Source of the DNA: Agromyces hippuratus | GTDB lineage: Bacteria; Actinomycetota; Actinomycetes; Actinomycetales; Microbacteriaceae | Direction: 5' to 3' | Assembly (NCBI RefSeq): GCF_013410355.1 | Contig: NZ_JACCFI010000001.1 | Location: 2,976,001-3,040,000 of the forward strand | Length of the DNA: 64,000 nt | In this document: piece after piece, positions 26,611-35,126 of the stretch | Position numbering within the stretch: the first letter of the stretch is position 1 | Layout: every line of letters begins with the position of its first letter | Made by a program: the position numbers and the translations under genes | Notes under the pieces: model-generated | Seen by the model: the letters and a program-made list of their open reading frames with translations, nothing else | The model's database searches: none | What the model was told of the DNA's origin: nothing

Positions 26611-26695
26611 GGAGGGCTGTCCGAGCGGCCGATGGAGCTGGTCTTGAAAACCAGTGGGCAGCAATGCCTCGTGGGTTCGAATCCCACGCCCTCCG
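26611..26695 (+). tRNA. tRNA-Ser (anticodon TGA)
   Basis: The acceptor stem GGAGGGC pairs with GCCCTCC (26688-26694). The anticodon stem CTGGT/ACCAG holds loop CTTGAAA with TGA at 26645-26647. A long class II variable arm and a GTGGG-TTCGAAT-CCCAC T-arm are present. CCA is not encoded. It reads UCN codons. Confidence 0.97.
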
Positions 26696-26723
26696 CGCGA
26701 TCCCACGAGACGAGAGGATACCG

Positions 26724-28019
26724 GTGGCAGAAGAGCTTCGATCCAGCGCACGACGCGCAGCATCGTCGACGCCGGTGGTGCGTCACGGTCGCCTGAAGCG
26801 ACGGAGCATCTGGCGCACGCTCGCGAAGGTGACGGCGACCCTCGTCGCGGTCACGCTGGTCTCGGGCGTCTCCGTCGCGGCATATGCGGCGTGGGACCTC
26901 GCCAACACCGCCCAACCCAGCATCACCCTCGGCAACGAAGACGTGCTCGAGGGTGTTCCCGACGTCGGGGCCATCGACGGCGGCGTGAACCTGCTGCTCA
27001 TCGGCAGCGACAGCCGCGAGGGTCAGGGCGACGGGTTCGGCGATCCCGACGAAGAGACGGCCGTGCTCAACGACGTCACCATGCTCCTGCACATCTCCGA
27101 AGACCACACGAACGCCTCGGTCATCAGCTTCCCCCGCGACATGCTGGTCGATGTGCCCGCGTGCGTCGACCCCGCAGACCCCGCCGGTGATCCGCTCTAC
27201 GAGCAGTACGGCGTGAAGATGAACTCGGTGCTCTCGCTCGGCGGCATGCCGTGCGTCGTCAAGACCGTCGAGCAGCTCGTCGGCGTGTCCATTCCGTTCG
27301 CCGGCACCGTGCAGTTCCTGGGCGTCGCCGGACTCTCCGAGGCGGTGGGCGGTGTCCCCGTGTGCATCGCCGAACCGATCGAAGACGAGCACACCGATCT
27401 CTACCTCCCCGCCGGCACGCAGGAGCTCTCGGGCATGGAGGCCCTGCAGTTCCTCCGCACCCGCCACGGGGTGGGCGACGGCAGCGACCTCGGCCGCATC
27501 TCGAACCAGCAGGTGTTCATGTCGGCGCTCGCGCGGACGCTGCAGTCGAACGGCACGCTGAGCGACCCGGTGAAGCTCTACGGCATTGCGAAGGCCGCGC
27601 TCGCGAACATGCAGCTCTCCGACAGCCTCATGGACCCGACGACCATGATCTCGATCGCGAGCGCCCTGAAAGACACCGACCTCAGCAAGATCGCGTTCGT
27701 GCAGTACCCGACGGGCTATTCCGACGGGGACCTCATCCCGTCGGGGTCGGCGGAGATCGTCAACACGGCCCTCCAGAACGACATGCCGGTCGCCTTCGAT
27801 CCCGAGGCCGACGAAGCGGCGTTCGCCTCGGCCGGCGATCCCACAGCCGTCGATGCCGCGCCCGCGCCCGAGGCCGAAGCACCGGCCGAAGAGGAGGCGC
27901 CGGCCACGGCCGACGGTGCCACGCCCCCGCCGACGGTCGAGGCGCTGCCGAGCGACGTCACCGGTCAGACCGCGGCGGAGACCCGCTGTTCCGCGGGCCG
28001 CACGCTCGACGACCAGTAG
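26724..28019 (+). CDS. LCP family cell-wall glycopolymer transferase, copy 2
   Basis: 431 residues from GTG 26724, preceded by GAGAGG; the frame upstream to 26595 is the tRNA gene. Architecture is as in copy 1: basic tail, membrane helix (about residues 34-55), LCP domain (LLLIGSDSRE, VSFPRDM-like SVISFPRDMLVDVP, NSVLSLGGMPC, ALQFLRTRHGVGDGSDLGRISNQQ) and an Ala/Glu/Pro-rich C-tail. The C-terminal motif (LPSDVTGQT...RCS) is also shared with copy 1. The start lies 28 bp after the tRNA, so it may be transcribed through the tRNA-Ser gene. Confidence 0.93.
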   Translation: MAEELRSSARRAASSTPVVRHGRLKRRSIWRTLAKVTATLVAVTLVSGVSVAAYAAWDLANTAQPSITLGNEDVLEGVPDVGAIDGGVNLLLIGSDSREGQGDGFGDPDEETAVLNDVTMLLHISEDHTNASVISFPRDMLVDVPACVDPADPAGDPLYEQYGVKMNSVLSLGGMPCVVKTVEQLVGVSIPFAGTVQFLGVAGLSEAVGGVPVCIAEPIEDEHTDLYLPAGTQELSGMEALQFLRTRHGVGDGSDLGRISNQQVFMSALARTLQSNGTLSDPVKLYGIAKAALANMQLSDSLMDPTTMISIASALKDTDLSKIAFVQYPTGYSDGDLIPSGSAEIVNTALQNDMPVAFDPEADEAAFASAGDPTAVDAAPAPEAEAPAEEEAPATADGATPPPTVEALPSDVTGQTAAETRCSAGRTLDDQ

Positions 28020-28094
28020 CCCGGTCGCTCGAATCGTCATCCGCGGGGTCGTCGGGTTATGATGACAGTCGCGCATGCACGCAAGTGCGCGCGA

Positions 28095-28183
28095 GGAGAC
28101 GTCGCATAGTCCGGCCGAGTGCACCACCCTGCTAAGGTGGAGTCCCCGTAAGGGGACCAGGGGTTCAAATCCCCTCGTCTCCG
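28095..28183 (+). tRNA. tRNA-Ser (anticodon GCT)
   Basis: The acceptor GGAGACG pairs with CGTCTCC (28176-28182). The anticodon stem CCACC/GGTGG frames loop CTGCTAA with GCT at 28131-28133. A long class II variable arm (GTCCCCGTAAGGGGAC) is present. It reads AGC/AGU. Confidence 0.97.
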
Positions 28184-28189
28184 CTCTCG

Positions 28190-28217
28190 AAGGCCCCCGC
28201 ACATCTGCGGGGGCCTT
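28190..28217 (+). terminator. Terminator after tRNA-Ser(GCU)
   Basis: A perfect 12-bp stem AAGGCCCCCGCA/TGCGGGGGCCTT with a CATC loop begins 6 bp after the tRNA. Confidence 0.85.
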
Positions 28218-28319
28218 CGCCGTTCCGGCGATCCATCCACAGGCGGGGTGCCGGTCCACGCGCGGAATCCGCACCTGTGAGTAGACTCTTCTGGTCACTC
28301 GACCTTAGGGGCATTGCAC

Positions 28320-28760
28320 ATGCAACGAATCATCACTTCCACTGCGCTCGTTTTCGCGGGCGCCCTGCTTCTCTCGGGCTGCGCCACAAGCGGCGGCACC
28401 GAGGCGAGCGCATCCGCCGACTCGTGCGAGGTCGTGCGCGTCGAGGTTCGCGACGTCTCGAACGGCGCGCAGAACGCGATCCTGACCGTGTCCGACCCTG
28501 CCGAGCTCCAGGCCTACCTCGACGACCTCTCCGAGCGCGTCGACGCGCTCGACGAGCAGGCAGCCGACGACTCGGCTCTCGCCGACGCGCTCGACGCGTT
28601 CGACGAGAAGATCGACGCCGCGAGCGACTGGGCCGAGACGCTGCCCAGCGCTGCCGAGATCGAGGCCGGCGCCGAGATCGACGCCGAGGCTCAGGCTGCG
28701 CAGACCGCGGACATCCAGGCCGCAGCGGTCAAGGTCACCGAGGTGTGCACCGCCGAATAG
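28320..28760 (+). CDS. Small lipoprotein of unknown function
   Basis: 146 residues from ATG 28320; TTG 28314 is a less likely start. A signal peptide ends in lipobox LLLSG-C near residue 20, so the mature protein should be lipid anchored outside the membrane. The rest is acidic and helical with repeated Ala/Asp/Glu heptad-like runs (about residues 55-130) and two further cysteines (in DSCEVV and VCTAE) that could form a disulfide. No family is recognised. It faces the Ku gene tail to tail. Confidence 0.7.
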   Translation: MQRIITSTALVFAGALLLSGCATSGGTEASASADSCEVVRVEVRDVSNGAQNAILTVSDPAELQAYLDDLSERVDALDEQAADDSALADALDAFDEKIDAASDWAETLPSAAEIEAGAEIDAEAQAAQTADIQAAAVKVTEVCTAE

Positions 28761-28800
28761 CGGTCACTCCTTCCGCACGTGATGAGCGCGCGGCATCCGT

Positions 28801-29682
28801 TCACTCGGAGGCCGCGCGCTTTCGCGTGCTCGCCGTCTTCTTCGGGGCGGTCTTCTTCGCCTTCGCGTCGGACCCCGTCTGCTTCGCCTCGGAGCCCTCG
28901 CGCTTCGCGGCGATCGACTGGCGCAGCGCCTCCATGAGGTCGATGACCTCGCCGCCGGTCTCCTCTTCGGGCTCTTCGCCGAAGGTCGCCGCGGTGTCGA
29001 TGCCCTCGCCCTGCTCGAGCTTCGCGGCGATGAGGGTGCGCAGCTCCTGCTGGTACTCGTCGACGTACTGCTCGGGGTCGAAGTCGGAGACGAGGCTCTC
29101 GACGAGCTGCTTCGACAGGTCGAGCTCCTTCGCCGAGATCTTCACGGGCTCCGAGAGCGAAGCGAAGTCGGCGGCGCGCACCTCGTCGCTCCAGAGCAGG
29201 GTCTGCACCATGAGCACGTCGCCGTGCACGCGGAGTGCGGCGAGCCGGGTCTTCTGCCGCAGCGCCATCTGCACGATCGCGGTGCGGTCGGTGGACTCGA
29301 GCGTCTCGCGCAGCAGCACATAGGCCTTCGACGAGGCCGAGTCGGGCTCGAGGTAGTAGCTGCGGTCGAACATGATCGGGTCGATCTGGTCGCTCGGCAC
29401 GAACTCGACGACCTCGATCTCGCGGCTGCGTTCTGCCGGCAACGACTTCAGGTCGTCGTCGGTGATGACGACGGTCTGCTCGCCGTCGTCGTAGGCCTTG
29501 TCGATGTTCTTGTAGTCGACGACCTTGCCGCAGACCTCGCACTTGCGTTGGTACCTGATGCGCCCACCGTCTTCGTCGTGCACCTGGTGCAGTGACACGT
29601 CGTGGTCTTCGGTGGCGCTGTACAGCTTGACGGGCACATTGACGAGGCCGAATGTGACCGCCCCCTTCCAGACGGCTCGCAT
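28801..29682 (-). CDS. ku: Ku protein, non-homologous end joining
   Basis: 293 residues from ATG 29682 (MRAVWKGAVTFGLVNVPVKLYSATE, the canonical bacterial Ku start). The open frame beyond it covers the Ku/LigD intergenic repeat. The beta-barrel ring domain is complete, with HQVHDEDGGRIRYQRKCEVCGKVV, YYLEPD and a C-terminal lysine-rich tail (KAKKTAPKKTASTRKRA) that in other Ku proteins contacts DNA and LigD. It binds double-strand ends as a homodimer. It is divergent from ligD across a 113-bp gap occupied mostly by palindromic repeat C. Confidence 0.97.
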   Translation of the reverse strand: MRAVWKGAVTFGLVNVPVKLYSATEDHDVSLHQVHDEDGGRIRYQRKCEVCGKVVDYKNIDKAYDDGEQTVVITDDDLKSLPAERSREIEVVEFVPSDQIDPIMFDRSYYLEPDSASSKAYVLLRETLESTDRTAIVQMALRQKTRLAALRVHGDVLMVQTLLWSDEVRAADFASLSEPVKISAKELDLSKQLVESLVSDFDPEQYVDEYQQELRTLIAAKLEQGEGIDTAATFGEEPEEETGGEVIDLMEALRQSIAAKREGSEAKQTGSDAKAKKTAPKKTASTRKRAASE

Positions 29683-29728
29683 GCCTCCAGTACACACCAG
29701 GGGCATGCGTGCGCGATACCCCTCGCAT

Positions 29729-29787
29729 CTGCGGGTTGAGCTTGCCGAAACCGATTCGGTCGCGGTTTCGACAGGCTCAACCCGCAG
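29729..29787. repeat. Palindromic intergenic repeat, copy C, in the ku/ligD promoter region
   Basis: Left arm GGGTTGAGCTTGCCGAAACC and right arm GGTTTCGACAGGCTCAACCC flank an 11-bp centre. It fills half of the divergent intergenic region and ends 8 bp before the ligD ATG. Confidence 0.85.
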
Positions 29788-29795
29788 GCGGCAAG

Positions 29796-32258
29796 ATGGT
29801 TGGCATGGCCGATGGCGCAAGCCGACTCGTCGAGGTCGACGGCCGCCGCCTGCGGCTGACGAACCTCGACAAGGTCATGTATCCCGAGACGGGCATGACG
29901 AAGGGCGAGGTGATCTCCTACTACGCGGAGATCGCCGACGTCATGGTGCCCCTCGTCGCGGGGCGCCCGGTCACGCGCAAACGGTGGGTGCACGGCGTCG
30001 GCACAGCGGATGCCCCTGAGCAGCCGTTCTTCGAGAAGAACCTCGCCGAGCACGCTCCCGAGTGGGTGCGCCGCGGCGTCCAGCACCACTCCGACGGCGA
30101 CAAGGCGTACCCGATCGCCGGTGATCGGGCGACGCTCGTGTGGCTCGCGCAGCAGGCGGCCCTCGAACTGCACGTGCCGCAATGGCGTTTCGACGCCCGC
30201 GGGGAGCCCGCGAAGCCCGACCGCATGGTCTTCGACCTCGACCCCGGTGAGGGCATGGGGCTCGCGGAATGCGCCGAGGTCGCGAGGCTCGTGCGCGACC
30301 TCATCGCGGGCATGGGCCTCGAGGCGGTGCCGGTGACGAGCGGCAGCAAGGGCATCCACCTCTACGCGGCGCTCGACGGCTCGCAGAGTTCGGATCAGGT
30401 CTCGGCGGTCGCGCACGAGCTCGCGCGGGCGCTCGAGGCCGACCGCCCCGAGCTCGTCGTCTCGAGCATGCGGAAGACACTGCGCACGGGTCGGGTGCTC
30501 ATCGACTGGAGCCAGAACAACGGCAAGAAGACGACGATCGCGCCGTACTCGCTGCGCGGGCGCCCGCGACCGACGGTCGCGGCACCGCGCACGTGGGAGG
30601 AGCTCGAGGATTCCGGGCTGCGTCAGCTCGAGGCATCCGAGGTGCTCGAACGGGTCGCCGTGATGGGCGACCCGATGCGCGCGATCACCGAGCGCTCGCA
30701 CGGCGGGCCGCTCGCGCAGTACTTGTCGATGCGGAGCGCCGCGGCCACGCCCGAGCCCATGCCGGCGTCGGCATGGGGTGAGGCGAGTGCGGGGGAGCCG
30801 CGCTTCGTGATCCAGGAGCACCGCGCCCGCCGCCTGCACTTCGACCTGCGGCTCGAGCGCGACGGCGTGCTGAAGAGCTGGGCGGTGCCGAAGGGCGTGC
30901 CCGAGACGTCGGGCACGAACCACCTCGCCGTGCAGACCGAGGACCACCCGATGGAGTACGCCGTGTTCGAGGGCACGATCCCGAAGGGCGAGTACGGTGC
31001 AGGCTCCATGACGATCTGGGATGCGGGCACGTACGCGACCGAGAAGTGGCGCGACGACGAGATCATCATCGATGTCGACGGGCGGCCGGGCGGGCCGCTC
31101 GGCGGGTCGGTGCGGCTCGCGCTGATCCGCACCGACGGGCAGGGCGAGAAGAGCTCGTGGCTGCTGCACCGCATGAAGGACCAGTCGATGCACGCGGAGC
31201 AGGTGCTGCCGGTTGAGCCTGTCGAAGCCGAGCCTGTCGAAGCCGAGCCGGTCGATTCCGAGCCTGCAGGCTCGACCCGCAGCGCACGACCGGCTCATTC
31301 CACGGAGGCGCGCCCGATGCTCGCGACGGCGGCGACCGTCGGCATGCTCGCCGGGGAGGACTGGGCGCTCGAGTGGAAGTGGGACGGCATCCGCGTGCTC
31401 GCGCGCGTCGAGGCGGGCGGCGTGCGACTGCTCAGCCGCAACGGGATCGACATCACCGACCGCTACCCCGAGCTCGCGCAGCTGCCGGCCGTGGTGCGCG
31501 GTGATGCCCTCCTCGACGGCGAGATCGTCGCGCTCGACGCCGACGGGCGGCCCGACTTCGGTCGCCTGCAGCATCGGATGAACCTCACGAGGCCGCGCGA
31601 GATCGAACGGGTCGCAGCATCCGTGCCCGTGCGCCTGCTGCTCTTCGACGTGCTCGAGGTCGACGGCCGGGCCGTGGTCGACGAGCCGTACCGCGAGCGC
31701 CGCGCACGGCTGGCCGGACTCGTCAGGATGAAGCGCGGCGTGCCGATCGAGGTGCCAGCACCCGCCACCGGCAGCCCGGCCGAGGCGCTCGAGGAGAGTC
31801 GCCGGCTCGGGCTCGAGGGGCTCGTCGCGAAGCGACCCGACTCCCGGTACCTGCCCGGAGCCCGCAGCGGCGACTGGCTGAAGCTGAAGCTCACCCTCAC
31901 GCAGGAGGTCGTGATCGGCGGATACCGACGCGGCGTGGGCACCCGCACGGGGCGCATCCGCTCGCTGCTCGTCGGCATCCCGGGCGATGGCGGCCTCGAG
32001 TACGCCGGCCGTGTCGGCTCGGGAATCGGCGAACGCCAACTCGAGCGGCTGATGACCCTGCTGGAGCCGCTCGAGCAGGCCGAATCGCCCTTCGTGCAGG
32101 TGCCGGCGGCCGACATGAGCGATGCGGTCTGGGTGCGACCCGAGCTCGTGGGCGAGATCGAGCTCGGCGATTGGACGAGCACGGGGGTCGCGCGGCATCC
32201 GCGCTGGCGGGGCCTTCGACCCGACAAGTCGCCCGACGAGGTCGTGCGCGAGAGTTGA
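29796..32258 (+). CDS. ligD: Multifunctional ATP-dependent DNA ligase LigD (POL-PE-LIG)
   Basis: 820 residues from ATG 29796 (ATG 29805 is a possible start). Domains in order: primase-like polymerase (about residues 8-290, LTNLDKVMYPETGMTKGEV, DLDPGEG, SGSKGIHLYA), 3'-phosphoesterase (about 320-470, EHRARRLHFDLRLERDG, PKGEYGAG) and ATP ligase (about 505-815, nucleophile K528 in EWKWDGIRVLA, LDGEIVAL, GLEGLVAKR, GDWLKLK). With Ku it fills and seals double-strand breaks. The linker between the PE and LIG domains is encoded by a degenerate copy of the palindromic repeat family and reads as an acidic VEPVEAEPVEAEPV stretch. Confidence 0.95.
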   Translation: MVGMADGASRLVEVDGRRLRLTNLDKVMYPETGMTKGEVISYYAEIADVMVPLVAGRPVTRKRWVHGVGTADAPEQPFFEKNLAEHAPEWVRRGVQHHSDGDKAYPIAGDRATLVWLAQQAALELHVPQWRFDARGEPAKPDRMVFDLDPGEGMGLAECAEVARLVRDLIAGMGLEAVPVTSGSKGIHLYAALDGSQSSDQVSAVAHELARALEADRPELVVSSMRKTLRTGRVLIDWSQNNGKKTTIAPYSLRGRPRPTVAAPRTWEELEDSGLRQLEASEVLERVAVMGDPMRAITERSHGGPLAQYLSMRSAAATPEPMPASAWGEASAGEPRFVIQEHRARRLHFDLRLERDGVLKSWAVPKGVPETSGTNHLAVQTEDHPMEYAVFEGTIPKGEYGAGSMTIWDAGTYATEKWRDDEIIIDVDGRPGGPLGGSVRLALIRTDGQGEKSSWLLHRMKDQSMHAEQVLPVEPVEAEPVEAEPVDSEPAGSTRSARPAHSTEARPMLATAATVGMLAGEDWALEWKWDGIRVLARVEAGGVRLLSRNGIDITDRYPELAQLPAVVRGDALLDGEIVALDADGRPDFGRLQHRMNLTRPREIERVAASVPVRLLLFDVLEVDGRAVVDEPYRERRARLAGLVRMKRGVPIEVPAPATGSPAEALEESRRLGLEGLVAKRPDSRYLPGARSGDWLKLKLTLTQEVVIGGYRRGVGTRTGRIRSLLVGIPGDGGLEYAGRVGSGIGERQLERLMTLLEPLEQAESPFVQVPAADMSDAVWVRPELVGEIELGDWTSTGVARHPRWRGLRPDKSPDEVVRES
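31211..31282. repeat. Degenerate palindromic repeat copy D inside the ligD reading frame
   Basis: It begins GGTTGAGCCTGTCGAAGCC, repeats GAGCCTGTCGAAGCC, and ends GGCTCGACCCGCAG, so both arm sequences of the intergenic family are recognisable. It is in frame and encodes the PE-LIG linker of LigD (about residues 472-496). Confidence 0.7.
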
Positions 32259-32282
32259 CGGCTCGCGAACCGGTGCGCCGAC

Positions 32283-33260
32283 TCAGGCCCCGTCGACGCG
32301 CCCGAGCAGTTCGATCAACCGCCGTTCGCGATCGGCACCGGATGCCACGACGTCGCCGCGCTCGTAGGCGACGAGCACTCGCGGGTCGACGTAGCTGCCG
32401 CGGGCGATCGCCGGTGTGTTGCCGAGCACCTGCGACGCCTCCTCGATCGCCGTTCGGACCGCTGCCGTTCGGGCGCGGGCGGTGCCGGCCGGGCCGAGCT
32501 CCGCGAGCCGATCGGCCGCGGCGATCGTGCCGCGCAGGGTGCGGAAGTCCTTCGCGGTGAAGTCGCCGCCGGTGCGCTCGCGGATGTCGTCGTTCACGTC
32601 GACGGGAGCCACGGCGCGCATCGACCGTCCGCTCGACCACGCGTAGAGACGACTGGCCGACGAGCGTTCGCCGGTGCTCGCGATGAACGCGGCGAGCGAG
32701 GCATCCGCCACACGCAGGTCTTGCGCGATGCCGCCCTTCGCGCGGAACCGGAACCGCACCGTCTCGTCGTCCTCCAGCCTGGCGTTGCGCACCAGGAGCG
32801 TGGTCAGGCCGCGACTGCGGAAGCCCGCGAGCGATTCCTCCGAGCCGATGCGGATGCCGCCGAGGTCGAGCGTGCGGAACGCGGCAGCGAGCACCCGTTC
32901 GCGAGGCGACCCGTCGAGCGCGAGGTCGCGGACGGCGCTCCGCCGGGCCGCGGGCAGGGCCTCGGCGAGTGCGGTCATGCGCTGGAACTTCTCGGCGTCC
33001 TGCCGTTCCCGCCAGGCCGGGTGGTAGAGGTACTGACGTCGACCGGCGGCGTCCACCCCGACGGCGAGGATGTGGGCGTTCGCGGCATCCGAGATCCACA
33101 CCTCCTGCCAGGCCGGCGGGATCGCGAGATCGGTGATGCGAGCTCGCTCGGCTCGGCTCGCGTCGCCGCCGGTGGTGTGCACGTACCCGAATCCGCGCCC
33201 GCGTCTCACCCGGGTGTAGCCGGGGGAGACGTAGGGCTCGACCCGCTTCAGGCGCGGCAT
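32283..33260 (-). CDS. DNA topoisomerase IB (eukaryotic-like, bacterial)
   Basis: 325 residues from ATG 33260 (MPRLKRVEPYVSPGYTRVRRGRGFGYV). The N-terminal domain has IPPAWQEVWISDAANAHILAVGVDAAGRRQYLYHPAW. The catalytic domain has RIGSEES, FRAKGG and TAKDFRTLRGT, and Y290 in ARGSYVDPRVL is the likely active-site tyrosine. It relaxes supercoils by 3'-phosphotyrosine nicking. It converges on ligD with 24 bp between the genes. Its closeness to ku/ligD is positional only; a repair role is conjecture. Confidence 0.94.
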   Translation of the reverse strand: MPRLKRVEPYVSPGYTRVRRGRGFGYVHTTGGDASRAERARITDLAIPPAWQEVWISDAANAHILAVGVDAAGRRQYLYHPAWRERQDAEKFQRMTALAEALPAARRSAVRDLALDGSPRERVLAAAFRTLDLGGIRIGSEESLAGFRSRGLTTLLVRNARLEDDETVRFRFRAKGGIAQDLRVADASLAAFIASTGERSSASRLYAWSSGRSMRAVAPVDVNDDIRERTGGDFTAKDFRTLRGTIAAADRLAELGPAGTARARTAAVRTAIEEASQVLGNTPAIARGSYVDPRVLVAYERGDVVASGADRERRLIELLGRVDGA

Positions 33261-33288
33261 CGGCGATGACCGGTCAGTGGTTGCGCCG

Positions 33289-34203
33289 TCACAGCCCGCG
33301 GCCGCCGGTGACCGGCAGTACCGCACCCGAGACGTACGACGCCTCGTCGGATGCGAGGTAGACGTAGGCCCCGGCGAGTTCGGCAGGTTGCCCGGCCCGA
33401 CCGAGCGGCGTATTGTGCCCGAACTCCGGGAGCTTGTCGGGCCAGCCGGTCGTGGGGATCAGGGGCGTCCAGATCGGACCGGGAGCGACGGCGTTCACAC
33501 GGATGCCGCGTGGCCCGAGTTCCTCCGCGAGGGCCTTCGTGAACGCCACCAACGCCGCCTTCGTCATCGCGTAGTCGACGAGCGCCGAGGAGGGGTCGAA
33601 GCCCTGGATCGAGGTCGTCGTGATGATGCTCGATCCGGCGTCCATGAGCGGCACGGCGGCGCGGGCGAGGAAGACCGGCGCGAAGAGGTTCACCCGCATC
33701 ACGGTCTCGAAGTCGTCCGTCGGAATCGTGTCGATGCCGCCGCGTTCACGCTGGTGGGCGGCGTTCAGCACCAACAGGTCGAGTCCTCCGAACGCCTGAT
33801 GGGTGCGGGCGACGAGTTCCTTGCAATGGGCCTCGTTGCGAAGGTCCCCCGAGAGCAGCAGCGGTTCGGACCCGGCGTCCGAGATCCACCTCGCGGTCTC
33901 GTCCGCGTCCTCCTGCTCGCTCGGCAGCGAGGCGATGGCGACCCGCGCGCCCTCGCGGGCGAAGGCGATCGCGACAGCTCGGCCGATGCCGGAGTCACCA
34001 CCGGTGATGAGGGCGCGCCGACCCTCGAGACGCCGGCTGCCCCGATAGCTCTGTTCGCCGTGATCGGGCAGCGGGGACATCCGCTCGGTGAGGCCCGGCG
34101 GCTCCTGCTCCTGTCTCGGGAACGGATCGGTCGTGTGCTTCGTCGTCGGATCGATGAGCAGCTCATTGGTCAGACGGTCATAGGTCGGGCGGTCGTCGGT
34201 CAT
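33289..34203 (-). CDS. SDR family oxidoreductase (YhdF/YghA-like)
   Basis: 304 residues from ATG 34203 with a strong AGGAGG site. An unusual ~45-residue N-extension rich in Pro/Asp/Glu (DPFPRQEQEPPGLTERMSPLPDHGEQSYRG) precedes the Rossmann core: ALITGGDSGIGRA, LVLNAAH, SSIITTTSIQGF, catalytic Tyr and Lys in YAMTKAAL, and GPIWTPLIP. This extension is typical of the general-stress-related YhdF/YghA group. NAD(P)H specificity and substrate are unknown. It lies 28 bp upstream of the topoisomerase gene on the same strand. Confidence 0.92.
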   Translation of the reverse strand: MTDDRPTYDRLTNELLIDPTTKHTTDPFPRQEQEPPGLTERMSPLPDHGEQSYRGSRRLEGRRALITGGDSGIGRAVAIAFAREGARVAIASLPSEQEDADETARWISDAGSEPLLLSGDLRNEAHCKELVARTHQAFGGLDLLVLNAAHQRERGGIDTIPTDDFETVMRVNLFAPVFLARAAVPLMDAGSSIITTTSIQGFDPSSALVDYAMTKAALVAFTKALAEELGPRGIRVNAVAPGPIWTPLIPTTGWPDKLPEFGHNTPLGRAGQPAELAGAYVYLASDEASYVSGAVLPVTGGRGL

Positions 34204-34469
34204 GGGACCTCCTCGCATCAACGGACACGGTACGCGTGGGCGGGAGTTCACGGGAGGGGATTGACAGGCGCGGGATGGTGTCCGACCGCCTGCCTCGCGG
34301 AGTCCGGGTAGCACGGGGCCGGAAGGATGGTCAACCCCTAGCAGCAGGTCGTCCCGGCGCAATAGCGTCGAGGGACGAGGCGTACCCCCGTCTCGAGGTT
34401 CTGCCCGTCGGGCCTGAACCACTCGCCGCACTCGTCGATCACGAGAGCGGAACACATGAAGGAGAGATC

Positions 34470-34634
34470 ATGAACATCCTCGTCGCCATCATCGCCGTCG
34501 CCGCCGTCGTGCTGCTCATCACCGGTGGTGCCGTTCCGGCACTGAACTTCCTGATCTGGGTCGGCGTCGTGCTGGCGGTCATCGCGCTCATCGTGTTCCT
34601 CGTTCGCTTCATCGGCGGGAACCGCACGGTGTGA
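34470..34634 (+). CDS. 54-residue double-membrane-span protein
   Basis: ATG 34470 follows an excellent AAGGAGA site. The product is almost wholly hydrophobic with two helices (about residues 2-22 and 25-48) and ends RFIGGNRTV. It resembles the small stress-associated hydrophobic proteins common in Microbacteriaceae, but I know no function. It has its own terminator 22 bp downstream. The 266-bp upstream gap to the SDR start shows no other gene and presumably contains its promoter. Confidence 0.7.
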   Translation: MNILVAIIAVAAVVLLITGGAVPALNFLIWVGVVLAVIALIVFLVRFIGGNRTV

Positions 34635-34655
34635 CCCCGCGCAGCACTTCACCGG

Positions 34656-34681
34656 AACGGGCGGCCTTCGGGCCGCCCGTT
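34656..34681 (+). terminator. Terminator after the small membrane protein gene
   Basis: A perfect 11-bp stem AACGGGCGGCC/GGCCGCCCGTT with a TTCG tetraloop, followed by TCTG. Confidence 0.9.
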
Positions 34682-34709
34682 CTGCGTGTCGAAGGCCTAA
34701 GCTGGACTC

Positions 34710-35102
34710 GTGGGAACCCTGTACTACGGCGACTCCGGCACCCCGATCGGCATCGAGGACCGCGCGCTCGCACATGTGAAAGTCGCCATCACGACGAAGC
34801 TCCGTCGGGGTGAGTCCTTCACGCTCTCCTGGCAGCACGCCGAAGACCAGCCGCGCGGCCGGAGCACCCTCTGGCTGCACCCCAGCATTCCGTTGCGATT
34901 CGTCTTCGACGAACCCGAGGCACCCGAACTCAGCCGGCAGTGGATCGAAGACCTGATGCGGTCGGCGAACAGCACGGGCGGCATCCGCCTCGTGCCCGAG
35001 CACCTCGACACCGATCCGATCCCCACCATCGCCGATCAGCCGGTGCAGGTCGGCGTCGACGTGCAGGAGGTCGAGTCCGGCAGCGAGACGCAGCCGGCCT
35101 GA
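34710..35102 (+). CDS. DUF7882-type protein, copy 1
   Basis: 130 residues from GTG 34710. The core MGTLYYGDSGTPIGIEDRALAHVKVAITTKLRRGESFTLSW, STLWLHPSIPLRF and SRQWIEDLMRSANSTGGIRLVPE matches a family very common in Microbacteriaceae and of unknown function. The minus-strand gene at 35354 is a paralogue with the same motifs. Beyond residue 105 an acidic tail (VQVGVDVQEVESGSE) is unique to this copy. A predicted small soluble beta-rich protein with no export signal. Confidence 0.75.
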   Translation: MGTLYYGDSGTPIGIEDRALAHVKVAITTKLRRGESFTLSWQHAEDQPRGRSTLWLHPSIPLRFVFDEPEAPELSRQWIEDLMRSANSTGGIRLVPEHLDTDPIPTIADQPVQVGVDVQEVESGSETQPA

Positions 35103-35126
35103 GCCTCGCTCGAGGAAGGAGCCGCT

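Noticed and set aside
26595..26723. N-terminal 43 residues of the second LCP open frame
   Set aside because: This stretch is the tRNA-Ser(UGA) gene; GTG 26724 with GAGAGG is the start.
29448..32198. 916-residue minus-strand frame opposite LigD
   Set aside because: It is an Arg/His-rich shadow of a well-supported LigD gene.
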